The notes: a model not told the origin generated them from the sequence alone. 64,000 bases of DNA from Allodiplogaster sudhausi (GCA_945643635.1 CALZFC010000018.1:4566001-4630000), one strand, 5' to 3'; numbered from the stretch's first letter, positions 24,371 to 37,534 are shown. Translations and numbers: made by a program.

Positions 24371-24450
24371 TGTTTCCGAGTTGGTCGGAAATGACTAAGT
24401 AATAGTACCACCGTATATTTGGTGTAAATTTCATATTTCCCGCTTCTTTT
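24371..24450. repeat. 80-bp LTR-like repeat, second copy
   Basis: Same sequence as 22731-22810 with about two differences. It follows the Gag stop by 63 bp. Confidence 0.7.
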
Positions 24451-26478
24451 GTATACCCATTACAAACATGCACATCAAAGTAGCATCTTATTAACATCTT
24501 ATCTTGGGCCGAGTTGGCTTCCATTTATTGTTTCCTTCTCTTGGCTGCTGCCACGTTGCTTCTTCCTTATTTATTGTTCGCGTTGTTATTATTTTCAATT
24601 ACAATTACTATTACTATTTCCTCATGTTTAGAAGCCTCATCATTATAATTCTTTCCCCTCATATGCTTCTTTCCAGTCTTTTGTCTTCTTTCTCTGGCTG
24701 AAATGCCTTCTTCACTTGGACTTCGCATCCAAGTCCTTTTTATCCGTCGAACCCTTTCCCCTCTTCCTTGGCGCGTTCGTTCCTGTCACCTCGTACAGGC
24801 TTCAACTTGTAAATTAAGGGTAATCCGAGCGTAAGGAGTCTCCTTGTGAGGCCGCCAAGCGACGCTTCTTTCTCCCCGCTTTCTCTTCTCTTCTCTACTC
24901 AAGCTTCATCTCTACCGACTACAAGAGCGCAAGGCTCGACCGGTATTTCCCCTTTTTCTCTCGCCTTCTCTCTCTTTTCTCTCTTTTTCTCTTTCTTTCT
25001 CTCCATTCCATCTTCATTCATTCCATAAGTTGAGAACTAATACCTCAATCCTTCTTCCTCAGTTTCTCTCTCTCACTCTCAATCTCTTCTCAGCTTTAAG
25101 CTTCCTTCAAGTTCTTTCAGCAGTTACGGTTCAGTCATTCCTGTTCGTTAAGTGATATTTCGTCATCTTGAATATTGATTGATCGAGAAGTATATGTGTT
25201 GATTCCAGTCAAGAAGACTACTGTTGAGTTTTCACTCTTTCGTTGGTTTTGCTGTTCAAAGATATAAATCTACTTGTCGTTTACTTTGTGGTACAACAGT
25301 CAAGGGATTTATCAAGAACACTCGAGTCATTCCATTGCCAGAACCCTTCACTTCTTCCTCAAGATGCACAAGGTCGCGAGTAAAGGAGGCAGCGGAAACA
25401 GACACGCTCGGGTGGGGCGTGCCTCAGGATTCGGCGTGCGCAAGTTGAGCAGGAAATGAGCGCTTTTTGCTTTCAATCACTGAAAAACCTTGTTCCTATA
25501 TGTGGAAAAAAACATTATGCCATTAGCACTAACCTAATTTCCTTTTGTTAAGGAGCTAACCAAAGTAAGCGGTGATATGACGAGAAAGGTGAGTGATTAA
25601 GATGGAAGAAAACGTGAAGGAATATCACTCGCCAGTCATCATTGCTCCAAACAAACCGATAAATTGTCTTCAACCGTTTTGTAGTGAAGTACGTTTCTTA
25701 TACTTAAAATGAAATATTTATGCTAAAAAATTACAGCCTTTATTTTGAGATAACCTTTGCGAAATGACAATTTCCAGTGGAAAGGTGAGATGTCGAACAC
25801 AGAGTTCCCCTGCCCTAAATTTCTTTTGCTGCCCTTTTTTTCGCTTATAATAATTCAGTTAATATGTGCTCAGTTGTGCATAGACAAAGCGGAAAATAGA
25901 GGACTGCTCATTAGACAGCGGGAAAGATGGTGGGGAGGGAAATCAGACGATAAAGAAATGAGAAGGACGCTGGGCGTTCAAACCTCGCTTGAGCGTGATT
26001 CAACACTTCTTATCTTTTGTTATCTATCTCACTCGCGTTCTGTTCTCGTTTCTGTTAAGAAATCCATAACAGGCGTGCACCGCACCTTGTACAACCCTTC
26101 CCTTATTTTAAGATTCGGTTATTCAACAAACATATATTGTTTTATAATATCATTATATTATTAAGCAACTATTAGAAGGGCCGACACAACGCGAGTCGCA
26201 TCCCGTTTTCGAGCAGGTTTTTTATGCCTCTCTTTTTTAATAATGAAAAATTAAACACAGGCTGAAAATTGTCTTTTATCAACGTGTTCCTGGAAAAAAA
26301 AATTCATCTTTGGCATAATCGAGCCACTCGCATACGCCTTATTGCAGTTTCTGGACCGTCTAAAGTGAACGGGGCATCTTTCGTCATTCACACGATCATT
26401 CATCAGCAGGTACCGGTACAAAGTATGGTGAAATGTTGACTTCCGTTTTTTCAGCATTTTTTTTCTCGTTTTACTCTA
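24451..26478. other. Pyrimidine-rich then AT-rich stretch, no gene recognised
   Basis: 24500-25200 is strikingly T/C-rich on the plus strand and may be the rest of an LTR or leader. A small basic ORF (25364-25459, MHKVASKGGSGNRHARVGRA...) is open but matches nothing I know. No exon chain seen. Confidence 0.4.
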
Positions 26479-27038
26479 CAGTCCCGCTCAACATTGTTGG
26501 GTCCGGTATTAATAGTATTAATAGTATTAATATAAATAATACAAACTCTAATAGCGCGCTGAATACGCATTTTCGTACCATTTCGCGTAGGAGTTTACCT
26601 ATTTCGACCATGGAGATTACGACTGTGAAGACCGTTTTCAAAAATATGCCGAAATGGCTGGGATCTCATAATATTGCATTTAAGTTGGCCGTGTTTGGGT
26701 TCCAAACGGGCTGGCTTCAACTCTTGGACTACAAAGTGCAAAATAAAGTGAAAATTTCAGAGCACTTCTTACCTTTTTTGAGGTTCTTGTTTTATTTCTT
26801 TTGAGTTTCTCATTTTGTTTATGTATAAATGACAGAAAAAAAAGCAAAAAAAATTTTTCGTGCTTGCAAAAATCTGTTCTCAAAAGGGTATCGAACCGAG
26901 ACCCTGAGATTGCCGGTCAAAGACTTAGCAATACTCTACATACGATACAGGCAGATCTGATTATACCTCTCTTTGGACAGCGTCGATTGCTCACAAAGGA
27001 AACGTCGATTCTGAACACGTTCGCTCATACTTTAGTGG

Positions 27039-27085
<47 letters not shown>

Positions 27086-27930
27086 GGAATGCGAGTGGAC
27101 GAGAAAGAAGGAGAGAGGGAGAAAGTGAAAGAGAGACCGGTGGAGCGAGAAATAGAGAGCGGGAGAGAGAGAAAGGGATAGAGAGAGGGCGAGAGAGCGA
27201 GGTGAAAGAAGGTGCAGGTGCTGTTAGCTGACAATGAGAAAAAATCGTTGATCTAACGACATACCGCAGCTTCAGCCTTGAAACGGTAACGCAGAGTAGA
27301 TGTAGTCGACGCTGCACCTTCTTTCGGCTCTCTTTCTCTCTCTCTCTCGCTCTCTCTCTCTCTGTTTTCCACTAAAGTAGGAAACAGAGAGTGCTCAGAA
27401 TCGACGTTTCCTTTATGAGCAATCGACGCTGTCCAAAGAGAGGTATAATCAGATCTGCCTGTATCGTATGTAGAGTATTGGCAAGTCTTTGACCGGCAAT
27501 CTCAGAGTCTCGGTTCGATACCCCTTTGAGAACAGATTTTTGCAAGCACAAAAAAAATTTTTTTGCTTTTTTTTCGTCATTTATACATAAACAAAATGAG
27601 AAACTCAAAAGAAATAAAACAAGAAACTCAAAAAAGGTAAGAAGTGCTCTGAAATTTTCACTTTATTTTGCACTTTGTAGTCCAAGAGTTGAAGCCAGCC
27701 CGTTTGGAACCCAAACACGGCCAACTTAAATGCAATATTATGAGATCCCAGCCATTTCAGCATATTTTTGAAAACGGTCTTCACAGTTGTAATCTCCATG
27801 GTCGAAATAGGTAAACTCCTACGCGAAATGGCACGAAAATGCGTATTCAGCGCGCTATTAGAGTTTGTATTATTTACATTAATACTATTAATACTATTAA
27901 TACCGGACCCAACAATGTTGAGCGGGACTG
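26479..27930. mobile_element. Foldback element with ~560-bp inverted arms, TA target duplication
   Basis: The left arm (26479-~27040) is repeated inverted at ~27365-27930 with few differences. The ends are CAGTCCCGCTCAACATTGTT, flanked by TA on both sides (26477-26478 and 27931-27932), as for Tc1/mariner-type elements. The centre is GA-rich on the left and CT-rich on the right, so the palindrome nearly closes. Each arm contains a tRNA-like stretch (GTAGAGTATTGG...GGTTCGATACCC, forward near 27470-27525, reverse near 26888-26945). No transposase is present. Confidence 0.85.
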
Positions 27931-29286
27931 TACATGCTTCGCCGCGCACAACATTTAGTGTTGCGAGTTGAAAGTTACGTCAAGAATATCATGAGATTCT
28001 CCGGTGCTTTACAATAACATTATTCTTGCCGTGTATATGGAGATATTTCACGTAAAAAGATTTTCATACCTTCTCTGCACTATTTCCATTGCTCTTACGA
28101 AACAAAACCATCTTCAGATATACATATGTATATAAGCCGACCCAGCTTGTTTAGGTTAGTAAACATTGTCTTCTCCTCGTCTCCACTTGCGCTGCACCAT
28201 TCCGGAGGCGCATAGCAAACCACATAACTGGCGATCAGTCTGCTCGTCGCGCCTTCGAGTGTAACCAGCACCTCCCTCCCTGTTGTGGCTTTGTGTCTGG
28301 CGGAACTCAGCGCTGCCGTCTCGCTTGCTGCCTCTTCGTTGCGAGGTTGTCTTCCACCCCTTGTGCTGTCCGGCTTCAGTACATTCCGATTGGTCCTCGC
28401 GTGAGGGCCTCTCTGGAGACAGTTACCGCGAAACATTCAAAGCATTGTGGCAGATAGCTCGATCCTAGCCTACTTCCCCTATCCCCGCCCTCTTTAGCTT
28501 CTACGGGGCTTTAGCTCATCTTTAGCTTCTACGGGGCTCAGTAGAAAGTCCATTCCCGAGCCGAGCTTAAAGTAAGACCTCCGGTTAGCTGATGGTGAGA
28601 GTTCTACTCAACTAGCTTCTATGGGGCTCAGTGTTAAGTGTTACAAGCGAAGCGGCCGGGTTCTGTTCTAGATGAGCTAGATCGTGGAACAAAGCATGAC
28701 AATAGCACCTACTGCAACCTCGCCTACGCATGTGGAACCATAGTAGGCTAACTGTGAGGAAACGGCAAAACACGGAAAACACAAGAAGAGTTGCTGCAGA
28801 TAGGTACAGAAATATTAGGTTCATGTCAGCATCCTCATCTTTAGCCTCAAAAACGAGACACTTTATTACGGCAGTAAGTGGTTTACTTGGGTTGTTAGTA
28901 ATTGACTGTTGCGTTCAAATGTATTTCTGCATTTCTCTATTTTTCTCTCCCACTTTTCACCAACTCTCATTCTCGGCTTTCACTTTCACGACAGCAGTTC
29001 ACTAAAACTTTCCCCAGCTAATATAATAAGTAAATAATTCCGAAAAATTCCGAGCTCCCTTTGCAATTCGGAAGTCCGAGGAAGGCAATAATTTGTCTGG
29101 AATGTATGTACTATTGGCGAAAAAAGTGTGTGGATCTCAACATAATAGAATAAAGATATTGAGGGAAAATTTAAGAAGCAAAAAATATCACTCTTTCAGA
29201 TCCTTTATTTAATTTTTTATAACGAAATATTTTTATCTTTTAAAAAGGCAAGAAAGTATAAATTAATAAGAAAACATTATAGCAAA
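27931..29286. other. Intergenic, no gene recognised
   Basis: Three copies of a short motif AGCTTCTAYGGGGCT lie at about 28497, 28524 and 28613. Open frames here have no family resemblance. Confidence 0.45.
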
Positions 29287-32200
29287 ATGAACGTGTTGCT
29301 TGCTTGTGTTCAATGGCTGCGGAAAGGGCTGGAAGCGGCTGAGCGAGCGCTGCTCAAAAATACCGGCATTGTGACCACCTCAGCAGAAAAAGTTGAGGTA
29401 ATATGCACTCACATATCGTCATATATATACTTTATGGACACCACATCTCGTGTGCAACATAAACTCAGGGACACATATTAGGCGCAAGAACCACATTGTT
29501 CGATCTACCGTTGTAAAGTGGGTCCATTTTGAATGCGCGCCAGCAAGAACTTGTCCAGCCTTCAGCTTCGAGAGCGTGTGAAATAGGAGAGGGTAAACAA
29601 ATTTTTCTGCCCATATTCTGCGGGCTTGTAACTTTGTAACAACAAAAGAACTGTTCAAACTTTCTGGACAAAATTAGTTAAATTCAGAAATTGCAGCAAG
29701 CTGATCCGTATCATTGTTATCATGATAAGGATCATAAGCACAAGTAATGCGAAGTTAAGTAGGAAAAGTTACATCATCACAAACTATTCAAAATGTTTAA
29801 AGCCGGAAGAGAGACGAACTTTAATTAATTGAATATAAGATTTAGTCAAAATATCAACACGGTCTCCTCGTGATTGCTTATCTTTTCGAAATATTTACCA
29901 CACGAAAGAAGCATAACTGAGAAAACTATAGGGAATAGAATTTTCGAGCCAAGTATCACATTGAAAAGTAACATCAACTATTATTACCCTTATTATTTGA
30001 AACAATGTAATATAGTTTTATTTTTTCTTCCACATTATTTTCCAGTTGCCACAATCACTCGGGCCAACGCCATTTCAATCTCTGGAGCAGTTGACCACGA
30101 CGTGGGATATCAATATTCCACGACTAGTCAAGAACAACGGAAAGGAGTGAGTCTGCTCGCACGTGTATTTTTATTTACCAAAGTTCTCATACCGATTAGT
30201 GGCCGAGTAGTTGTGTAATAATATTTAGTTTCGCATTAATAATCGTTTAATTGCTTTTCAGATCAAAATGTATCAAGATGGGAAATCTTCCACTTTGCCT
30301 AACAGCTTCAATAATCAAAGATGTTGCGATCAATGTCCTTGTGCAGGTTACACATTTGCAATTTAAAGACACAAAACATTAGAATGGTTTTTCTCTATCG
30401 CCACTCATTTCTCTCTTCAATATCCTCGAGATAAATCCGTTCAAAATAGGAATCCCATATATAGACCATCAACAGTGTGCAGGTTAAATACATGACAATT
30501 TATCGATTAAAATACGTCGCCGCCAACTATTTTGTATCTTTCGCAACCCGTTTTCCTCTTCAATATCCCATATAATCTTCATCGCATCCTCGAACATAAA
30601 TAATGGTCTTCACATACTATATAATTCCGCATTCATACTTATATCTGATGACCACAAATGCATACTTGCATACGTACATACATAGGTTGCTATCTGTGAT
30701 AATCGCACTTGGCTCGCGGAGTTGGCTTTCACGTGCTCGGGGAATTACATGAATGGAAATGCACCAATATATGACGATACCAAGATCTTCACTGCAGACG
30801 ACAACGCATTGACGATACGATTCCCGATCAATCGCAATTATGACATTCTCGTGAGCACGGTAAGATGTTAGTCCCATTTCAATTTATTCATTGTGTTTAT
30901 GAGATTAGAATTGATGACTGTAAATATGATGAGCAAGAAAGTTGACAAAGCAACGTCGATCAAAAAATAAGTCAGAATAGAGGCTGTCTCCGGATAACTT
31001 TTTAAGTAAAATGAAAGGCTACTCTTGCTTCTCTGCTTCCGGGGGCCGGAAGGGATCGTTTCTTCGCAAATCCCTCACGAGTAAAGTTCCAAAAATGATC
31101 GTAAATTGGGGTTTTATATCGCCTACTTACACGTACATATGTACATATATGTCAATTTTAGAGTCGATTAAGATAGCGCATGTCGTGCGCGCTCCTTCAA
31201 ACCGCTCGGCTTGCTGCAAGTCATTTAGGGCTGCTATGCGGATACTCAGTTTTCATTTGAAAATGAAAAGGGAGGGAAGACGTAAATATCGTAGTTTTGT
31301 CGATTTTGTGTGAACAGTTCTGACAGATTTTGTGACAAAACTAAAACTTTGATACGAAAGGGCTGCTACGTAGTAGTATGCAGGCAAAAATTTTGGCTGG
31401 TTCAACGCGTGAATTTGCTCACGCGTTGGGACATGCTCAGCATAGGAAATAAGCGTGCGTTTTCTCACTGGCTGAAGGACCGTGGTATAGCTCATTTCAT
31501 AACCTCGGGGAAGCCTAGACCATTCCCTTGTTAGGAGCAAAAATATTCGGCTTAGGAAGACTATGCACATATATTGAAAGCCCAGTAAACTCATTCACAA
31601 TCAGGAGAAAGCGCGCATGCCGTTACCAAATAGTGTCAGTTGCTCGCTGCGCTCAGTGTCCGATGTGAGTGACACCAATTTCGCCTTTTCAATCAAAGAT
31701 GATTTCATCGCCTAAAGCAAATCATAAAATGTGCATTATCAATTATGTTTATTGCTTACATAAGAATAAATATTTAATAACTTAAAAATAATGACTACAA
31801 ATAACTTAAACTTCTATTAATTAATTAAAAATTAATAATAGCCAGTTATTGAAAAGTTATGACTTTTTCCAGTTTAATGTTTGCATCTTCCGCTTTGTTC
31901 GCGAGGGCGCACTTGCTGACTTTTCGCAAGAAGCGCCAGAAGCGAGCGGCGGGCAGAGCGTCCGTCTCAGAGTCGGCGGCCGTCTCTTCAACGTCAGCCG
32001 CGCGCTGCTCATGCTACACTCCACATTCTTTCAGGTTATACACAAAATTCTTGATTATTTGTCAAATAGTGGCCATAATCTTGGAACGAAAAAAGAAAGA
32101 CATTCTTGGATATTTATCTAGGGAATGTTCAACGGCAAATTCAAAGAGGCAGACGAACAAGAGCTTGACCTTCCAGAAATTGATGGCCAAACCTTCGAGT

Positions 32201-33108
32201 ACATCCTTCGCATGATCTACCCTGAGCGTCTCAAGGTAATGCATCTATTATTTATAATCCAATCGGCAATTATTTTCAAGGAATTGGTGTCGCAAAAACA
32301 TATAAGCAGTTGCATAACGAATTAGTTGTCAAACTTGTGTGATTACTTTCATAGAAAAAAAAATATATGTATATATTTACTTATATATATATGTACATAT
32401 GTATGTGTGTGTATAACATTTATAATGTGCCTCGTTACAGATTTTCGATCACAAGGTAAGCAGACGACGGTTTGCTACTTTTTTCCAAGATAAGATGTAC
32501 TTACATAAAGTTATTTACCTAATCTAAGATTTTTTTTTCATTTTAGATATATTATAAGACTTTTGCAAGAAAAAACATTTAGTTCCTTGCCATTAGCTAC
32601 GCTTGTTCCAGATTGTTGAAGGAATCGTTCATCTCGCTGATTACTTGGACATTGATTTGGTGATCACGGAATGCGATCGCTTTCTCGTGGTCACAAATGA
32701 GTTGTCGCTCGTCGATAAGGCAAGCTTTATCATAAAGATATATTCTTACATATCTTGATGACAGTATGAAAATAATTATGCATTTTTCTTAAAATACGGT
32801 TCATGCAAAAAAATTTAGATTCTTGGTTCGATTGTCACTTGCTTTTTTTTAAATAATTCATCTGCTTTGCATATAAATGTTCTCGTAAACCATTAAAAAT
32901 TAGTCTTATACATATCTTTATTCTATTTGAACAGCTTCGCCTCGCGCATCGCTACAACCTACGTCGGCTGCAGTTCCAGCTGTTGAAGACGATCGATTTG
33001 GTCGCACTCCAAACAAGGGTTCTCACAAACGCAGCCTTTGATGAGCTCCCCGGTATCCTTCAACTTTTCCTGCTACGTAGAGCCTACGTGCCAAAGCGGG
33101 AGAGTTAA
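29287..33108 (+). CDS. BTB-domain protein, 347 residues
   Basis: Nine exons in continuous frame: 29287-29397, 30046-30146, 30262-30346, 30686-30859, 31873-32034, 32122-32235, 32441-32455, 32612-32719 and 32935-33108. The N-terminal ~200 residues (MNVLLACVQWLRKGLEAAER..., AFTCSGNYMNGNAPIYDD) are not recognised with certainty; a divergent MATH-like fold is possible. The C-terminal part is a BTB domain: VRLRVGGRLFNVSRALLMLH (beta strand and first helices), LDLPEIDGQTFEYILRMIYP, IVEGIVHLADYLDIDLVITE, then C..FL. Exon 7 is a 15-nt microexon (IFDHK), and the intron after exon 8 starts with GC. ATAG nine bases before the ATG may be a trans-splice acceptor. BTB proteins commonly recruit Cullin-3 ligases; the substrate here is unknown. 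The exon at 1-84 is a paralogue. Confidence 0.85.
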
Positions 33109-33597
33109 TCGTGCGATTATCTAGTCCTCTTAATGTGATTGCACGTTTATGCATCCGATTCATCATCTACCGTTTGATAGTCTTATTCAGTTATTTCATG
33201 AATAATTTCCAAACAATCAGCAACCGAGCAGTTAAAGACATAATTTTATGTTTTCTAACCTGGGTTTTTACTTTGTTCTTTGCTCTGTTCAGGCAAAAGA
33301 CACTGTAAAACAATAAATCTTTATTACACAGTGTGATTGCACAAAATATCCAAAACTCATATAGTAAAATCTTGGAATGTTCGATCACTACGAATAGAAG
33401 CATGAAATTAGAAGGAAGGCTTGCGACGGCCTAGAGTGGCCTTGTCTTTCTCGCAACAACTGATTTCAATTAAAGAAGCCAAGAGGGCGATGCAAGGGGA
33501 AGTAGACGGAGCAAAAATAAGATTGGCGGGGCTTGACTTGCTCCGTCTCTTCATCAGCCGCTGCGTGGCGACTGGGGAAGCCGTTCACTGTTATTCG

Positions 33598-36290
33598 CTC
33601 TTGGACGGCGGCCTGAAAAATGAATTTGAAATCAATTGATACTCCAAATAGAAGAATAAATGTATTCGGCTGGAAGATTGGTAGAGAATATATGTAAATT
33701 AATAGAACAACAATCCTAGATAAAGAAGTGAAAATTACTGTAATATTTTGCAAACAATTAAGAATGCCACATGAATAGTAATAAAACTGCATGAATGATA
33801 CCTGAAGTTGCGAGAGAAATACCGATGGCGGCGCGGCGTGACGCTGCGTACGCGACAGAGTGGAAGGAGCCTGGAACAAGCAAGATTTTTTTTATCTTTT
33901 TTAAAAATTAATACAAAAATTGAATGTGAATAAAAATGAAGTACAAAAACGACAATACTCCACGTTTCCGACGCATAGAATCTGGTGTTATTCTCTTGTT
34001 GCACTATAATTATTTTAAGTAGTATTTAAATTGTTCTTTTCTCTTGTTCATTTAACGGTCGTCCATCTTCGATAAGATTACATATGCGGAAGCTGTTGCC
34101 CTAGTGAGCTCGATGAATTCAAGTTAAAAAAAAGTTTTGTTGGCTTTTCTGGATTAGTAGCCTTAAAAAAAGTTGTTGACCGAAATGAACTCCGCTGCTC
34201 TAACATGGCATGCAAGTCCAATCCGAAGCAGGTGGCTTTACGCATATCGAATGTACTTTTGAACCTAGCCATCGGAAGCCACTTCCACGTTGTCAGAAGA
34301 GCGCGGTCTGCCGTGCTATTAATCTAGGCAAAAGTGGTGCCAGTTTCACAAAAAGTTCATGAACATTTCAGAAAAAGTTGCTTTAAGTTTCGAGTAAAAG
34401 ATGACACAACTTTTCTTTGTTTTTTGAATGAGTGGGTTTTATGAACATCTTCTTTCATGTGCTGTCGTATGCGTTTGATGTTAGTTTAACTTTTTTTGAG
34501 AACCATTAATATGGTGCTTAATCACTAGTCTCGGCAACTGGTCTATCACGCCAACCAACCGGGCATGTGCAAGACTCTTTTCTTGAGAATTCGCGAATCT
34601 GATGGAGAGAGAGAGAGACACAAACACAGAGATCGAGACAAAGGGATGGACAAAAAAAGACAGAGATAGAGACAAAGAGATGGACCGAGAAAGACAGAGA
34701 GAGAGAGAGAGAAGAGAGACGGAGAGAAAAAGGGACAGAGAGATACCGAGAGAGAGTGAGAGAGAGAGAGAGAAAGAGATCCCACTGTGGCAAACATTCT
34801 GGACGAAAACAGTAGAAGGAATACAATCGCTCTGCGATGCTCACATCCGCTTCCTAGTCACAAGTCACCGGTGTTGAGCCGGCGCTGCATCGCTTTCGCC
34901 AGCCGTGTTCTCGTTTTGGAAGTACATAATCATAAAGGAGCAACAAATTTATTGCTTTAACAAAAATAAAACTAACAAGCTAGTAATAACAACCATTGGA
35001 AAACAAACAAGATTAGCGCACAAGACTACAGTACCCATCGAGCAGTTCTACCGTACCACACGGAACTATATGAACACGGATTTATATGACAACTAATCTG
35101 TGCGACTTGTTAAGGATTGTTACTATATCATGTTTAGAAATAAAGGTGTGAACATCACCCAACATTTCGACATGGAATAATGGAAATGGTACGGTCAGTT
35201 CAGGGTACGGTAGAATAAGAAAAATCTGATTTTTTTTTACTATTTTGCAAATAAAAACATTTAAAAAGGATTCCAATCCATAGTGGCTAAAGAGAAAAAA
35301 AGACAAAGCCGCAATGTAAATCAAGTTCGAGTGGCTGCGACTCGCATTACCCGTTGCATGCGGCCAAGCGAAGCAGAGTCCTGAGCATCAGCACTTTGAC
35401 GCGGTGTCCAACGCTAGGAAGCGACGGATCAACGAGTACAGCTTCTCCCTTCACTTGGCGCACAAGCTGCTTGATGTAGAAGCGCTAGCCCTTCGATTCC
35501 GTTGTGAGAGGAATCTAAACAAATATTTAAAAAAAAGTTATCCCGATGTTTCAAGCATGCCATTTCATTATGGCAATTAAACAACAATTCAATCGATTGT
35601 TTGTCAAATATAGATATCCCATTCATAATCAGCGCTTAAAAGGCAATCTAATGGTATATAGGATGCTGCATATGTACGCCTTGAGCGGAAAATATTCCTT
35701 GGTAAGGAATTCATTTCTTTATTGAAGGCAAAAGAAACTTTAGATTTTTTGCAACTTTGATTAACTTAATAAAAAAAAATTGATGTGGGAACAAAAACAA
35801 CAGAGCCTAAATAAAATATCTAAGATTCACCTCTTTATCCGGCGAGTGCGGAAGCAGCATCAGCTCTTTCTGGCGCCGGCGCCGAGCAGGTTACCACGCC
35901 ATCGAAGAAGAACGCCTTGACCTCCTCACGAATGGCGAACTCCGAGTCGGGCATCGCTATCACAAGCTGAATAGACATATGAATACAGCAGGTTTAAGTA
36001 CTGCAAACACTTTTTATAATCATGAAGCACAAAACAGCAACTATTTTCATGGAGAGTAAAACTAATCAGCCATAATAGCCATAATACAAAACCTAATTCG
36101 AACCAAAGTTTAGCAGTGACTTTGGCTTTAAAAGGGGAAATGTAATAACTGCACCCATACCTCAGTCTTCCGTGAGACTCCTATCAGGTGCCCTTCGCGC
36201 CGAGTGCTCAGTGAGTGCCCGGAGAACTCGAATCCTCGCCGCGATCACACCCGCCCGCATCTTTGGCTCCGACTACTTCAATAGCCTAAA
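33598..36290 (-). pseudogene. Decayed gene of unknown family
   Basis: Four GC-rich exon-like blocks read down the minus strand. 36170-36288 contains FEFSGHSLSTRREGHLIGVS. 35832-35968 starts LVIAMPDSEFAIREEVKAFF and ends QKELMLLPHSPDKE in a shifted frame. 35352-35512 reads RFYIKQLVRQVKGEAVLVDP then SLPSVGHRVKVLMLRTLLRL. 33801-33870 plus 33598-33612 gives a possible tail. The first block needs a frameshift, the second another, and the third has an in-frame TAG (TTESKG*RFYIK). Splice sites between blocks are otherwise good (AG/gtatgg, GAG/gtgaat, GG/gtaatg). I read this as a former conserved cytosolic protein now decayed. I do not recognise it. Confidence 0.45.
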
Positions 36291-37534
36291 TGGAAGCTTT
36301 TTTTTTATAAACGAAAAACATTGAGCTGTTAATGCACATGAAAGGTATTCTAACAAATGATAAATCGGACATTTCTAACATCATTCAAAGGTGAGTCTAC
36401 GCTCTTAAACACAAATTACGAATCTTTAACAGACAGATGCTTAGGCATCTTTCTGTTAAAACACTACACTCGCATACTGAAATAGCAAGTAAAATTTATA
36501 AAATTAATACGGATAAACAAAGTATTATGTTTAAAAGCGACTTGCTGTCAAGGTTCAGTTGCTTTTGCCTTCAAAAAATTTACTAGGCCGAGCTTGTTTC
36601 AAATTCCACTTGTTCATGGTTGAGAGTTGTGTCACATTTAAAATTGCACCATCTTTCTGTCTCTGTCATGCAATAGTGTGTAAAAGTGAGAGACGAAAAC
36701 AGTGTAAAAGAAAGTAAGCAGCCTTCTACACACTTTTGCCCTCTCACTTTTGCACACTATCTCGTTTCGCATGTCCAAACTTTAGCGAACTTTGAATGTT
36801 GATGCAGTTTGCATCATGAACAAAGTCTGAAGGGAACTTTACTCATCTTTCTCATTTTCCATACTAAAACGCTCAAAAGATGCTTGAAGTTCTGATTTTT
36901 GTTGATTCATGTTTCAACAAAAGTTCATTTTCGTTTTCTTCCAAGATTAATAGCACGGCTGTTCTCAAAAGAACTCCTACGACTAATGCTAAATGGAATA
37001 CAATATGATTTACTTATGAGTTATAACAAGTGATTAAACACCTCTCGCTCGTCAACCTTGCAATTATCATACAAACGCTAGCGGTAAGGCAAAAACTATA
37101 GTTACGCATTCATTTGTGTTTGTAATGCTCACAACTTCTCTTGTCGCTTTGTTCATTTTTTTTATAATGCAAATTACGGCTTTACATTGGATGAAGCATG
37201 ACACAATTCCTAGGGAATAAAAGCCGTCAGAGAGAGTTCCAGGAAAGAATGAAAATAGTATTCGTCGTCTCATGTTTGTTAAATAGCATATTATCCATCA
37301 AATTCATTCATAGACGAACTACGACTCAGTATTCTTTTATTTTCCAGAATTATTGCACCTGAAAATCGTAACGTGTAGATTCTGGTATTAAAGTGTAATA
37401 TTTATTGCAAAAAAATTTTTTTTTACAACAGTTGGATCACTAGATATTAAAAAGGGAATAGGTAAATCATACATACATACTTATGTATGTATCGAACGGT
37501 AAAACAGAGCATGCTCCATAGGAAGGGGCCATGA
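36291..37534. other. Intergenic, with a possible relic of the CTAGATTAATAGCACC MITE family
   Basis: Near 36935-36960 the sequence CTTCCAAGATTAATAGCAC matches the right end of the MITE at 8455-9049. A partner end was not located with confidence. 36680-36770 contains an imperfect inverted repeat (GTGTAAAAGTGAGAG / CTCTCACTTTTGCAC). Confidence 0.4.

Noticed and set aside
26433..26804. ~107-codon ORF in each arm of the foldback element
   Set aside because: Present twice only because the arms are inverted copies; asparagine-rich start and no known domain. Kept only as a remark in the element.
27025..27234. Ser/Leu repeat ORFs over GA/CT microsatellites (also 34.5-34.8, 46.1, 48.0-48.2, 59.6-60.0 and 62.9 kb)
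   Set aside because: Low-complexity dinucleotide repeats give long stop-free frames in several frames at once; no family features.
27470..27525. A functional tRNA gene
   Set aside because: A-box- and B-box-like words are present, but the acceptor and T stems do not pair properly.
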